A DNA stretch of 64,000 nucleotides from Bombyx mori (lineage: Eukaryota > Arthropoda > Insecta > Lepidoptera > Bombycidae). Positions 24,114 through 36,485 of the stretch are shown in pieces (positions within the stretch are counted from its first letter, which is position 1; each line of letters starts with the position of its first letter). The stretch is from assembly GCF_030269925.1 (NCBI RefSeq), contig NC_085116.1:7316001-7380000 (forward strand), in the 5' to 3' direction. The notes below the pieces were generated by a model that worked only from the letters and a program-made list of their open reading frames with translations, did not search any database and had not been told where the DNA came from. A program made the translations under genes and the position numbers.

Positions 24114-25461
24114 TAGTGTTAGGAATATACTTGAGACGATAATCAACAAGCAGTAGAAATAAAAGCAGTTTGCAGATAGATCTTGTGATTTTTTTGAAGC
24201 TTGGTCAGTTCAAACTTTTGACCCTATTGTGATTTCATGATTTGAATACAGATCTCGAGTTCCTTCTCACCCCGTGGGAATAGTATATCTAATAGTCAAT
24301 TCTAACAACTGATAATTAATTTAAATTCATTTAATTACACAAAACCTCCAAGAGTATATCTTTTTTAAGAGTACAAAAATCGTAGGTCCCTAGCAAAGTC
24401 TAGATTCAGCGACTATGTTAATGAGAAAACCTTGTCCAGACAGAAACTGTACCGAGCAGGTCTTTTGTCGACGCTTAGTGATTTAGACATGGTTCTTCTA
24501 GGTGTTCTAGGTACTTCTAGCCATGGTTATGTTATTTTATATGCTGATTTTAAAATGTAATAAAATGAATTTGCCACTTATTACAAAACGGGCAAACGTA
24601 GAGCTTTTTGCAAATTCTTCAGTGGTGAAAATAAAATAAAACTATTTCAATCGAACTAGTAGCGCCATCTATAGATACAAGATGAAAATAATTCACAATT
24701 ACAGTTTTGTGTTAGTGCAATAAATAAATCCATGTTTTATTAATATTTATTAATATTAAATGTAGTGATAAGATTATATTAATTAAAAGCATAACATTAT
24801 CTATACATTATTCCAAAACAATAAAATTAGTTTTAATTTTGGATCTTAGACATACAAATGTCGAATTTTTAAGAGTATGGTTTTAAACTATGTATGTATT
24901 TGAAATATTCTCTATTTTTGTATACGAGTTAAGATTTACAATTGTATGCGTTTATTTTATGTTAAAGAAAAAGAGATAAACTCAGTAAGATTCAGATTCA
25001 ACAAAAATATGTTAAGTTTCTGCTATCTGACTGAATTGTACCAATTTTCAATTCACAGAATAAAATAATTATCACATTTCCCAAACCCCTGGGTGTACTT
25101 AATCACACGAGAGATGGAACGTTTAGTAATTTAGGTCACTTAATTTATTTTGTGTGGAGGCTCAAAAACAGTTTACAATTTTTTTTAATTAGTTTTAGAG
25201 TTTAGTTTTCTGAAAAAGCTTGAGGAATAATAATCTGGTTATGGCAAATAAACAATTTTTTAAGGATTATATACCTTAGTTGTATAAAATAAAAAATAGG
25301 AAGAAAATCGTGAAAATTTGACAATTTTAGTCAATTTGCAATATATTATTTTAGTGAAACTTACATTTAAAAAGTCAAAAATTATCTGTTAAGGAAGCAT
25401 GAATAATCTATTATTAGAATCAAATATAAACTAATGTCAAAGTTAAAATATATAGGTGGTA
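24114..25461. other. Intergenic between convergent genes
   Basis: AT-rich, no recognisable exon or repeat. The right-hand part must contain the kinesin transcript end. Confidence 0.5.
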
Positions 25462-25467
25462 TTTATT
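25462..25467 (-). terminator. Possible poly(A) signal of the kinesin gene
   Basis: AATAAA on the minus strand (TTTATT on plus), about 120 bp past the stop codon. Other AT-rich variants nearby could serve instead. Confidence 0.4.
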
Positions 25468-25588
25468 ACTAGAACTAGTCAAAATACATTTGTTTAAAAC
25501 GATGAGTGCAACTTGTTTAACTCAGGCGAGTTTCGAAAAAGTCGCAATGAAATTCAAATACACTTCAATAATATTAATAAAATAATAA

Positions 25589-27451
25589 CTAAGTGTCGAC
25601 CATACATAGGTTCTTCTTGGCCTTAACTACTCTACAGTTATTGACTTTTGTAGCAAACCTCAACGAATTCAAAGTTTCACTAAAGCACTCATCAAATTGA
25701 TTGATATTGACCAACATAAGTGTCTTAGAGTTGCCACCAAGACTAGGCATTAATAAGTGAGTCAATTTGGAATTTCTGTAAGGAATATGCATCTGATTTG
25801 TTTGGAGGGAAAGAATAACTTTAGATAATTCAGACAAAGACCTATTGATATGTTTAGTTTCATCCATTCTTTGTGTTGTCTTTCCACTTTCAGACCCAGC
25901 TAAGTCAACTAGATTTAAATTACTAGTGTACTTTTCCTTTCGCTTCTCATTTATAGCAGCTATTTTAATTTGAGCCACCGAATGAGATCTGGAGCTGCGT
26001 TCATTGTTCAATGTAGCAGCAGTTTGTCTGTTTCTTTGGGCAAATATCATCAGCCTGATGAATTCGTGTGAACTTTTGACTTCTTCTTCTTTCAAGTTTG
26101 ACACATATACATCACCACCCTTTGAATTAACCATTTTAATTTCATGATTTTCCTGGTCCTTACTGGAATTGAGTAAATCATATATGACTTCATTGTAAAT
26201 CTCTAAAAATGAAGCTTTTATTGTAAGTTCCCAGCCCATTCTTTTCAAATCTTCCATGCATGTAAAAATCATGTTAAAGGCTCGTGGTATAATACCATAC
26301 TGCTCGGTTCCACAACCTCCTTCCATTGTATATGTCTTGCCTGATCCTGTCTGTCCATAAGCAAATATGCACACATTATACCCATCTAAAGCCGATTGGA
26401 CCATTGACGAAACTTCTGCAAAAACATCTTCCTGAGATGCATGTGGAGTAAATATGCCATCAAAAGTAAATAATTGTGGTTTTGTTTTTCTGGCTGAATT
26501 AAGTAATTCTATTTTTTCAACTTCTATAGAACAAGCATCAACAACATTTAGATTAAACAGTGGCTTTGTTATTTCAATACTTAGAGGTGGTCTAATTCGG
26601 CAGTATACACGAATGTTACCCTTTAAATCTTGAATAGCATTCCTAAGGTCTCTCTGCTCTTTATACATTGATGCCAAAATATTTTGGAGAGCTTCAGAAT
26701 CAGTTTTATATTTGATAATATTTTCCTGAGCTTCAGTAAAATCTAATTTTAGTTTGTCATATTCAATGCATTTTTTTTTTAGTTGGTCAGTGAGTACTCT
26801 TAGTGCTTCTGCTTCTTCTTGTAGGCTGCTGTGGCGTCTTCTTAAAGAATTTAAATCTGTCTGAACTTGATCTAGTTCAAAAGATTTCTGTTTAAGACTA
26901 AATGTAACTTCCTCTAGAAGCTTTGTCTTACGTTGTAGATCTTCATTTTCTGTTTTCATTACATCAAAATTAACTTTAATTTCATCATACTCTAAAGTTT
27001 TAACACTTAAATTGGCCTTAAGAATATCTCTTTCATTGCTACAGCTTTGGAATGTCTCTTTGATCTTTTCATATTCATCTGAGACTTCTAAATGTTTGTC
27101 TTTTAAATCAGTAAACTCACTCTTCATTTTTTTATGTTTTTCTAACAAGTCATTGAATCTTGCTTTGAAGTCATAAGGAGGGATTTTCGGAGCCACAGTT
27201 GATCTTTTTTCAACTTTTGTCACATTATTCGGAATTGTTGTCGATGATGGTGCAGTTGCAGATCTCTTAATCCGAGGTGCAGCAGCAGAAACAGGTGGGC
27301 CATTTCGTAAAGGTCTAGTATGATTAGTGATTAAATTTTTCTTATCAACATCACTGAGACCATTAGCAATAGTTCTGGATATGGGCCGATTATGAAATTG
27401 TCCAAATCTATTTTCTTTTGATATTGTTGGTAGTTTTGGTATCTTGGACAT
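25589..27451 (-). CDS. ncd: Kinesin-14 motor, Ncd/KIFC1 type
   Basis: A single coding exon of 620 aa. The family is minus-end-directed microtubule motors acting in spindle assembly and pole focusing, notably in acentrosomal oocyte meiosis. Layout seen: a basic, low-complexity N-terminus (1-90) likely to bind microtubules; a coiled-coil stalk (about 95-275); and a C-terminal motor opened by the neck LKGNIRVYCRIRP (276-288). P-loop GQTGSGKT is at 366-373, switch I NNERSSRSH at 482-490 and switch II DLAGSE at 516-521. The segment after switch II, with HINRSLSELSKVI, closely follows Drosophila Ncd rather than kinesin-1. The frame is open 8 codons further upstream, but AATTTCAG immediately precedes the ATG at 27,451 and looks like a 3' splice site, so I take that ATG (MSKIPKLP) as the start. 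A motor coded without introns is notable. Confidence 0.93.
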   Translation of the reverse strand: MSKIPKLPTISKENRFGQFHNRPISRTIANGLSDVDKKNLITNHTRPLRNGPPVSAAAPRIKRSATAPSSTTIPNNVTKVEKRSTVAPKIPPYDFKARFNDLLEKHKKMKSEFTDLKDKHLEVSDEYEKIKETFQSCSNERDILKANLSVKTLEYDEIKVNFDVMKTENEDLQRKTKLLEEVTFSLKQKSFELDQVQTDLNSLRRRHSSLQEEAEALRVLTDQLKKKCIEYDKLKLDFTEAQENIIKYKTDSEALQNILASMYKEQRDLRNAIQDLKGNIRVYCRIRPPLSIEITKPLFNLNVVDACSIEVEKIELLNSARKTKPQLFTFDGIFTPHASQEDVFAEVSSMVQSALDGYNVCIFAYGQTGSGKTYTMEGGCGTEQYGIIPRAFNMIFTCMEDLKRMGWELTIKASFLEIYNEVIYDLLNSSKDQENHEIKMVNSKGGDVYVSNLKEEEVKSSHEFIRLMIFAQRNRQTAATLNNERSSRSHSVAQIKIAAINEKRKEKYTSNLNLVDLAGSESGKTTQRMDETKHINRSLSELSKVILSLQTNQMHIPYRNSKLTHLLMPSLGGNSKTLMLVNINQFDECFSETLNSLRFATKVNNCRVVKAKKNLCMVDT

Positions 27452-28034
27452 CTGAAATTCGTATTTTAATTTCATGAAACAAGTTTTAAAATTAGGCTAA
27501 ATTGACTTAAAATAATCTTGAAGTTATCCGTTTAAATTTTATGGTCATGATTTGTATTTCGAAAGATACAATTTTTAATAACAATAATACTACTATATGA
27601 TTAAGAATGGCTAGAAGAGTTCTTTATAAGTTGGTTTTTTCAGTTAATTCCTTCGTTAATTGACCTGCTTATTTGTTAAAATCATTGAGAATACATTATA
27701 TTAACTTTATTAGCCTAAATAAGTAATATTGTACTGAAGTTAAAATAATAATAACATTCATATTGCTATCAATTTCCAAAAAAGATCATTTCATCAATTT
27801 ATTACTAATGTTTTTATTTTACCTTTACTTTTTTTGGAGATATTTTAGTAGAACAGTAAATCAGCCCGTTATCATAAATATCACTCAAATTTTAAACGAA
27901 TCAAAATTGTACTGTTAGATTATTTCGATATGAAAACTACTTCCCATACCATGTACTATTACAGAAATAACGTTAACCAGGGTGTAAATCGTACAGTTAA
28001 ACTTAAAGACATTAATTATATGAAGAGTACTTAC

Positions 28035-28150
28035 TTTTCTAATAGTTTCCACTGCGGGACATATATTCAAACCAATTGTTTGCAACCGATATTAATTGAA
28101 ATTTGAAACATAAAGACAACGGCTGTTTCATTCAAAATTCAAAAATGACG
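28035..28150 (-). other. Probable 5'UTR exon of the kinesin gene
   Basis: Reading minus, AGAAAA is followed by GTAAGTACT (donor at 28,034-28,029). Joining it to the acceptor at 27,452-27,453 removes a 583-bp intron and places the ATG first in the next exon. The transcription start (right boundary) is a guess; no TATA box was seen. Confidence 0.5.
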
Positions 28151-28460
28151 CATCAAATTATTGCTAGTACAAAAATACCACTTGCAAAGAGGCTGGCTAA
28201 CGGAGATGGGACGACAGAGAGCAGCAATACGTGTTGTGATAGCGACACGCTGCGAAAAAAATTTTGACCAATCATGAATTAAAAAAGTCTTGTCTCAGCT
28301 AAATATAATCCTGCCTAACATTTCTGAGTATAGTACTTAAGTTCTTATTCCTGGACTTGCTTTAGTGAATTCACGTAGTTTTAGACACAGGTAGAAAATT
28401 TGAATTAAATGGCACTTTACGATTTAGTAATTAAACAAGTACTATAATCTAAATAATCTG

Positions 28461-28540
28461 GATGCAGACACATCAGGATTAGTCGTTGTGATGAAGCTTG
28501 GAGGAGATCAATGTCCAGCAGCGGACGTCTGGGGGCTAAA
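28461..28540 (+). mobile_element. RTE-type LINE 3' tail relic
   Basis: AGTCGTTGTGATGAAGCTTG followed by GATCAATGTCCAGCAGCGGA is the end of an RTE-type LINE (compare 17,560-17,606 and 55,570-55,615). Only about 80 bp remain. Confidence 0.6.
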
Positions 28541-28701
28541 AGCGAAAGAGCGTTAATCTATGGAATCTCGGAATCTCTTTCCATCAGATTAGCACTGGGT
28601 TTGTTCATTTTCAAAGATTTTCAAAATTGTTCAAAAGTCAGAGATTTACTATTAAAATAGCACTTGTAAGCTTAAACGTTTATTCAATCTAAAATAAGTT
28701 T

Positions 28702-29144
28702 AAGTCGTCGTAGCCTACAAGATAAGACGTCCGGTGCGTTCGTGTTGAGCGATGCACCGATGTTCGAATCCCAGGCGGGTACCAATATTTCTAATGAAAT
28801 ATACGTACTTAAGAAATGTTCACGATTGACTTCCACGGTGAAGGAATAACATCGTGTAATAAAAATCAAGCCCGCAAAAATATTATTTGCGTAATTATTG
28901 GTGGTAGGACCTCTTGTGAGTCCGCACGGGTAGGTACCACCTCCCTGCGTGTTTCTGCCGTGAAGCAGTAATGCGCTTCGGTTTGAAAGATGGGGCAGCC
29001 GTTGTAACTATACTGAGACCTTAGAACTCATATCTCAAGGTGGGTGGTGGCATTTACGTTGTAAATGTCTATGGGCTCCAGTAACCATTTAACCTCCAAG
29101 TGGGCTGTGAGCTCGTCCACCAATCTATGAAATAAATAAAAAAA
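28702..29144 (+). mobile_element. Bm1 SINE, full length
   Basis: It runs from AAGTCGTCGTAGCCTACAAG through the B-box GTTCGAATCCC (about 28,763-28,773), the CACGATTGACTTCCACGGTG block and the TGGTGGTAGGACC body to AATAAATAAAAAAA. It is the most complete plus-strand copy and lies in the space between the divergent kinesin and capping-enzyme genes. Scattered substitutions and a GGTGGTGG expansion near 29,040 show some age. Confidence 0.93.
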
Positions 29145-30334
29145 CGTATGCGCGTAGTCTCGTTCCACTATCTTTTTGCTGTCTTCTGAGTGGTGGTTAC
29201 TGGTGGATGGCGGAATAAGACAGAAAAAATATTTAATACTTTCTCGAGCATTTTTGTCACGAAGAAATCATAGATGCGATTTTAAACAATTATAGGCTAA
29301 GCCTCTGGCTATTATGCAAGACTTTATCGCCTCGTTTTTGTATTTTTTTCATCATGAAAATTGTTTGCGAGCATTTATTTAGTACATACGTACCAAATCT
29401 GCGTACTTTCTTAAAAAATCTGTGTTATTTTAACATTACTACCATTGAATCGATTCTAGTATCTGCCGTAGTAAAATGCCTATGCCTCGTAATGTTCATA
29501 AGCCACAGTGACATCTTACTTACGGTTGGTCTGCGGCTTATTTCATTTTCAAGGCAAGAAAAATTCAATTACCAGTGATAGATACCGAGAAACTTTATAC
29601 GAGTGAGATGGAACTTAGTAAAGTTGTTGTTAGTGAGTATCAATTAAAACAAGGTATTGTCACAGCACCATCAACGAATTATATTTTCGCACAATTAGCG
29701 ATATTGGTTTGAATAATAAAAAAGAAGACATTTCGTGTTTCAAGTTTTACTGACACGGAACTTATTTCAAAATTATTATTTTTTGTTTCGGGCAATATTT
29801 TGATGAACGTTCTATTTGGTGGAAATGAATTAATTTTATTGGATAAACCTGCCATGCGCTTCTATCGCTTATTAACTCCATGGCAGCGATGGAGTGCGTA
29901 TTTTTCTGAACCAATGACAGAGCAAAAAGGATTTGCCTTAATTGTCACTTATAACCAATAGGCTGAGGCGTCAAGTGATAAATGAAAACAAAGCCAAATC
30001 ACAATCACACCAAATTAACTTTTCTTGTTTCCTTTACGCGCAAGGTGTATTAAATGGTATTAGTGCGAAAATGTTTACTTAAATGTTTTGTGCACGTGGT
30101 TCGGGTAAGAAATATTTTAGGCGTTCGAACTAAATTATAGATTCCAGCAAGTGTTTGTTCTTTTGTCAAGATATCATAAAACAGACTGCATTGTTAACCT
30201 GTTTATCACTATTGACGGACATACTGCGAGTTTGGAAGTGGCGGTAAATTCAAATTTTCTTCTATTTTAACCATTGGATCATGTAGTTCACCGACTTCCC
30301 TTACTTCTGTACATTTGGTATTAAGTGACTTGTG
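29145..30334. other. 5' flank of the capping-enzyme gene
   Basis: AT-rich. The 74-codon frame at 29,354-29,578 has no motif. The promoter and 5'UTR of the capping-enzyme gene must lie towards the right end, but no clear TATA or initiator was picked out. Confidence 0.45.
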
Positions 30335-33300
30335 ATGGGTAGTCCTGAAGAAAAAATAACTGCCTGTGAGGCTGTAAATGAAAATGAAGCTCGAGATACT
30401 ATAGATAAATCGGAGCTCAATACTTCTGATATTACGGAATCTGCTGCGAATGAATCAAACGAACAAATTTTAAATGACGCCAATGCTTCAAAAGATAGCG
30501 ATACGCCTGGTGCTGGAATTTCAAAGAAAGCAAAGAAGCGATCGCGACATGGCAAAAAAGGTCATACACCCTCAAAAGACAACGTCGATCGAAATGTAGT
30601 TCGACGAGTTCATTATACTGGTACGAAATTTAAACAAGGTCGTAAAAGAGCACAGAGCTTTCCATCAATATCAAAATTCTTCCTACCTCATAAGAGGCCA
30701 CGTAAAGAAACATTCATTCCTCCCACTAAGTTTCTACTCGGGGGGAATATTTCTGATCCTTTGAATCTGAATAGTTTGCAAGATGAAGATGTCAACAGGG
30801 CCATGAATGCTGTAACTCCAGAGTCGTCACCACTGCCCACTCCACCTCGACATAAAGCAAAAATTGATGTAATAATTCCTCCAAACATTAGAGATCCACT
30901 TAATTTAATGGAGCCCTTAGATAATGAGGAATATGAAAAACGATTGGAGATGCAGCAACGCAAACCAAAGAAGAAAACTAAAGTAAGACGGCGTACAACT
31001 GACAACAGCTCCCCAACAAAAGAAGTTTCTGAAGAAGAGGTCATCGAAAGCATTAAGGTACCACAAACACCTGAGGCCTCAATGTCTGCACAAAACCTTC
31101 GCAAGAGGTCTTGTAGTGACAGTGAAAATTCATCTCAAAAAGGAAAAGATAAGAAGTTACGTCGCATGGATTCATTGGATAAGATTGTGAGTCCAGTAGT
31201 TCCACAACCAGGGGCTTGGATGCGTGCACGACCACAAGCTCGCCCTGCTCCGCCAGAACGTCCGGTATCACCTCATCGCACAAAACTCAAAAGTAATTCT
31301 GAGGGAGAGCAGCAGCTACCAACTTTTCATCCTAAAAATTCAAGATACCAATATGGAAACTATGATAGGTATGTTATCCACATTAAGATGTTTTACTATT
31401 ATTTTTATTAGTTAAAATGAGTTTAGAGCCGACTTGGACCCCTTATTTTTTACCACTGCTCATAAACTATAATGCTCATAAATATAGTGTATGTTACAGT
31501 TGCTTTGAGCCTTAATATTAAAGTTGCCAAAAGATGACATCCAATTGTAGTATTTGAATGTAAAACTAAATCTAAAGCACATATCAAAAAGATAATGATC
31601 GAACAAAAATGCAATTCTAATATCAAAATAAATAAAAAACACAATAAAAACAATTACATGTTTGCACCCATAAAAATGTAAGGATCTAGCACGAAATGTA
31701 AATAAAGTATGCATTCAAATAAAGTGACTTATTAAAGATTACTGTGAATTTAATACTGATATAAAAAAAGACTGAATTTTTTAATTTGATGGGTAGGTTT
31801 TTTTGGTAATAAATTCCTTCAGTATATGGACAGTTACAACTTTATATAATTTAATGAAAAATAATAAAGCTCCTACAAAGATAACTAAATGATATTAATA
31901 CTTTTCTTGCAGGTATTATGGTTACCGTAATCTGAATGCAATGATGGACATTCGTCTCCAAGTCTTTGAGATGCATAGGCACTTATTTCAAAACAAAGAT
32001 GTTTTAGATATTGGCTGCAATGTTGGTCATATATCTATAGCCGTAGCACGGACATTTGGTGCTCGATCAGTTGTGGGTATAGACATCGATTCTGTTCTCA
32101 TTGGTGAGTATTAAATGTTGCTAGAAAAAGTAGAATTTCCACAGCATGCAAAAAATAAATTAACCTAAACTTTTACTTCAGATATATCTGGATAGTGTCA
32201 CATATGCTTATATGTATATTACAAATATTTTGATAGAGCTTTCCGAATGTGTAATACCAGAATTTTCATTACACACTTTGTTTAATATTTCTTTGTAGTA
32301 AGTAGTTCGCAGAAAAGTGTGTTTTATCAAAACCACCTAGAGCTTGTTATTCTCAAATAATGTGTTATCTTCAAGTTGGCCTGACATTAAATATGGAAAT
32401 GCTATTAATAGCCACACCCATGTAAACAACTGTGGAATATGGGACATGGTTTTTATTGCTTTACTTTGCAGTGCAGTTTCGGGCTCCTTCGTACGATAGT
32501 AAAAATATACGAGCGACTTTCCGGGATTGACGAATCAGAGGAGAAGTAACGCGCAAAAAAAAAAAAATTAAAAAAAAAAAACTGTTTCTGGAAAACTTAA
32601 TCTTAAAAGAAAAGGAAAGTTTAAGCTAATAATGTTCTTAAACAGTTTCTGGATGTCTTGAACATGTACTACATGAATTCTGCAATCCAAATCAAGTTTT
32701 TAACTTTCTTGCAATTGCATAGATATCTTACCACTCAAATAACAATCCACTAAGTTTCTTGCCGGATTTTCTCAGTGGTTTGCAATTCTGATCTGCTATC
32801 CGATTGCTAGGGCAGATATTAGCAGTCTCCAGTGCTGAGCTCGCCTACAAGTTCAGTGAAGCTAGCATAACCCCTCAAGGTTACTAACAATAGATAGGCA
32901 ATAAAAAAACTCAAACAAAACATGATCTCTTTGTGTCAAAAATAGGCAGGACAGCTATACTAATCCATCCAGGCTCTCTATAACAGCTTTAATGAGTAGA
33001 TATGAGCTCACACATGTATACCCTGGTAAGGGTACGGTAGTAATTTATAGATATCACAGAGAGACCTTTATTACTACTATACTTAAGTATGCTATATTAT
33101 ATATGCTACTATATTTAAGTATGCTTCTTAAATTGTTTTACAGGTCGAGCCCGGAAAAATCTTCAGTCTTTTGTAGCAGTTCCACCACCAGAACCACCAA
33201 AGACAGACTGCGATAAGAAGACTGATGTTGAAGATAAAAAAATCGACTGCAATAAATGTCATCAGGAAAAATGTGATGACTTTTGTGAACAAAAGGAAAA

Positions 33301-35569
33301 GGCTGATGACCCCAAGAAAACCATACCTGGTAGAAAGTTAAAGAAGCCAAGAAAGAATAGAAAGTCTTTTTATAAGCATGAACAAGGACAGAGTTTCTTC
33401 CCAATGTCAATGTCGATGTTGTATGGGCCTATAAGAGATTTATTGCCAGAGCTGTTGACATTCCCACATAATGTAACTTTTAAACATGTAAATACACACT
33501 TACTTTATTATTTTTACAATTACCCATTTGATTTCTTTTGTTGTTCATTTCTTATGTTGTAATAGACAGTTCATAGAGAAATATTGAAAGAAATTGCTTA
33601 AGAAATTCTTGATGGAATAATCAAACGTATACCATGTAACTGTTAGTTTTTTGTGTTTAAATGACATCTTACATGTAACATTTTTAATGTTTTAAATTAA
33701 TGTTTAATTGATTTAAAATTCTATTATCCTGAAATCTATCTAATATAATTTATCCAAAAGCACTTCCATTTGACTCTTATAATAACTAATTACTGTTAAA
33801 TTTTTCTAATCAAAGATTGGTGACAATTTGCATGGTTTAATAGGACTAATATTTATCGAGCTTAAGTTAATACAAAGATTTTTTTTATAGGGAAATTATG
33901 TTCCTCGTGAAGACTTAGCTGTAGGTTCTGGCGAAAGTCCTCAGTTCGATTTGATTTTGTGTCTTTCGACTACAAAATGGATGCATCTTAACTGGGGCGA
34001 TGCCGGCTTGAAACGTGCGTTCCGACGTATGTTCGCTGACCTGCGTCCGGGCGGGAAACTAGTATTGGAAGCCCAAAATTGGGCCAGTTATAAGAAGAAG
34101 AAGCGTTTGACGGTAAATATTTTTTACTTTGTGCTGACGCATTTGTAGTAATAGTAATATACTTACTTTACAAACTTACGTCTTGTAATAGATAACATGA
34201 GTGTGGCTTTGTGGTACCGATTTATATCACAATACCCTCTACAGTATTACAATCACTACTGAGCCATTGCCAATCGGCATTCTGAGCTTGTATGGTTTCC
34301 AGTCTGAAGGGTGGGACAGCTATCATGCCAGACGAAAATAAATGTTTTATGCATTTCTGTTGTGGTGTACCTATGTCCATCGGTAAAGACCGTCCAATCA
34401 ATCATCCGAGTATTCATGGTTTGATTCTAGAGTGTAGGCAGGCAGTTGTAGATCTAGAGTGCTTACTGGTGATAGGTCGTCTTGTGAGTCCGCACGGGTT
34501 GGTACCACCACCCAGCCTATTTCTGCCGTGAAGCAGTGATGCGTTTCGGTTTGAAGGGCGGGGCAGTCGTAATTATACTTGAGACCTTACAACTTATATC
34601 TCAAGGTGGGTGGCGTATTTACGTTGTAGATGTCTATGGGCTCCAGTAACCACTTAACACCAGGTGGGCTGTCCTAGTCCAGCCATATAAGCAATAAAAA
34701 AGAAATTAAAAAAGGGCACCATATTTCCTAAGTACCTAACATGTCTTTGTAAATTAATCTATCAAACAAGGTGTGAAATTGTGTGCAAAAAATTTATATC
34801 TGTATCAATATTGGAATTAATTGGAATTGGAATAACTTGGAATTAATATGACGAATGATTTAGATAAATGGGTAGGGTAATGATTATGCGAATGTTACCT
34901 CATGGTGAGTGGTCGCATTTGTGAGATTCGTAACTCTTTGGTTATTTATTAGACGGGTGGCTTGATATTAGTGCGTAATGAAAAGAAATTGAAAAAAGAT
35001 TGTTTTGTTTACAGCCTACTATATATGAAAATTTCAATTCCATCGAGCTGTTTCCGATCAAGTTTCGAGATTACTTGCTGTCGCCGGAGGTGGGGTTCAG
35101 CAAGTGCTGCATATTAGGTGTCCCGCAACACGCAAGCAAGGGTTTCCGGCGTCCGATCCAACTGTACATAAAGGGAGATTTCACTCCGAGCAAGGCTCGA
35201 TGGTCGGACGCCTATGTGCCCTCGTCTCACCACCGGCCCGAGGCCGAGCAGCCGCGTCGCACTGTGTACGCGCCCGTCGAGCCCGCCTACCGGCCCAGCG
35301 ACGACGCGCCCTCGTGCGGCGCCGCCACGCCCTACTCGCCCAACCTCGACTGCTGCACGGATGATTCGCCCTTCTACAACCCTCGCAGCGACTCGTACGC
35401 GCCGTCGTACCAACCGCCGCGTCCCACGGTGTACGCGACGCTGCCGTCCCCGCTGGGCAGCGCGTCCCCGGCGCAGTCCCCGGCCGCGTCCCCGGCACCG
35501 CACGCGTCCCCCGCGCCGGACCCGCTGACGGCACGCGGCTTCCCGGAGCCTCGCCCTCACGACGACTGA
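30335..35569 (+). CDS. bin3: 7SK snRNA methylphosphate capping enzyme (MEPCE/Bin3)
   Basis: Five coding exons, all GT-AG: 30,335-31,368; 31,913-32,103; 33,144-33,487; 33,891-34,112; 35,015-35,569. The spliced reading frame is open for 781 aa. The family adds a gamma-monomethyl cap to 7SK RNA (SAM as donor) and stabilises the 7SK snRNP that restrains P-TEFb; Drosophila Bin3 is the founder. Seen: a basic N-terminus with [17 protein letters not shown] (about residues 129-145), a block shared with MEPCE; YYGYRN (346-351); SAM motif [13 protein letters not shown] (375-386) and VVGIDID (398-404); a Lys/Cys-rich insert (about 410-500); then [18 protein letters not shown] (546-563) and [15 protein letters not shown] (576-590), the Bin3-domain hallmarks. 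The domain closes near residue 655. Residues 658-781 are an extra Pro/Ala/Ser tail in GC-rich sequence. The frame includes a GTG codon before ATG 30,335; I start at the ATG. Confidence 0.94.
32740..32905 (+). mobile_element. LINE 3'UTR fragment inside intron 2
   Basis: CCACTAAGTTTCTTGCCGG and CTTCTCAGTGG form the same hairpin core as at 688, followed by a shortened body (GATCTGCTATCCGATTGCTAG) and an A-run after ATAGATAGGCAATAAAAA. Old and partly deleted; same orientation as the gene. Confidence 0.6.
34465..34713 (+). mobile_element. Bm1 SINE inside intron 4
   Basis: A 5'-truncated Bm1 from ACTGGTGATAGGTCGTCTTG to an A-rich end after AAGCAATAAAAAAG. It accounts for about a quarter of the 902-bp intron before the last exon of the capping-enzyme gene and has the same orientation as that gene. 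Confidence 0.9.
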
Positions 35570-36483
35570 GTGCCGTAGATCGGTTCTCGTATTCCGGACC
35601 CAGGAATGAGATAGTGCTCAAAAATTTGTTAAAGGTTGTTGATTTAGTTTTATTGTTATAGTCGCCAACTTGTGAGCGAATTTCAGTCGGATGTGACTCG
35701 GGGGCCCTCTCCAGTATTGTCGGCGCGCCAGCTAGGGACCTGGTCCGCGCTCTCTCGTCTTGTAGTTTCATTGTATCGTTCACATCGTATTGTACCGTGA
35801 AGCGATCTGTATTTGCTCGTATGGATCATAATGTAGTGTTGTTGTAGTACCGGTGAGAGTTCGGGGCGCCCGAGTGCAGCACGCCTCATTACTGGGTTCT
35901 GTATTGTGCCCTACCGCCTTTGAAGATTTTGTGTAAATATCGATTTAGAGACTAAGATTATGTTTCTATAGGCTGAATGTATTTTATAATATTATACTCG
36001 CGCGATACTGTCATACAGAGTTTTATTTCATCTTGAACCTAAAATGTGGATTTGGGGATGATTTGTTCCTATTTACAGCGATACCGTTGATATTTCGACT
36101 AAATGGGGAGAAGATAAGTAAGCAACGTTTAAAAACTACGATGGACTCTTTGAATATAGTGAATTCTTCCATAAATGAAAATTATTCATCAAATGTGATA
36201 AACTACTGCTGTCGACCTCATAATCTTTCGGAACTTAAGCGACATTACTATGCGAATTCTGCCATTGTCCATATTGAAACGTGAGATTGCATTTTTCAAT
36301 AATGTATAACGACTGTCACGCATTCTAATTAGAACACATGACTGCTTCGCTTATGAAATTGGCAGGATGACGCCGATCTTCCGTACGGGTTCATCGTATT
36401 ATACACAAAAGTGCATGGACAATTTCAGAGTGAATCGAATAACAAGAGAAATGGCGCCATCTGTGTGTTCAAAGTGTATTAGC
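35570..36483 (+). other. Likely 3'UTR and downstream of the capping-enzyme gene
   Basis: No recognised exon follows the stop codon. I did not see a clean AATAAA here, so the transcript end is unknown. The 83-codon frame at 36,033-36,284 has no motif and is not called. Confidence 0.4.
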
Positions 36484-36485
36484 TT

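Noticed and set aside
28741..28775. tRNA gene (Bm1 head)
   Set aside because: The tRNA-like A and B boxes belong to the Bm1 SINE; a complete cloverleaf does not form and many copies share it.
30688..31283. Minus-strand frames of 138 and 76 codons
   Set aside because: Antisense shadows of the first capping-enzyme exon.
35114..35783. Long open frames on both strands (up to 200 codons) over the last capping-enzyme exon
   Set aside because: They overlap the GC-rich tail exon, are Arg/Ala-rich and arise from composition; the plus-strand frame continues the methyltransferase with correct splicing.
36033..36284. 83-codon open frame downstream of the capping enzyme
   Set aside because: No domain, ordinary AT-rich composition, probably 3'UTR or intergenic.
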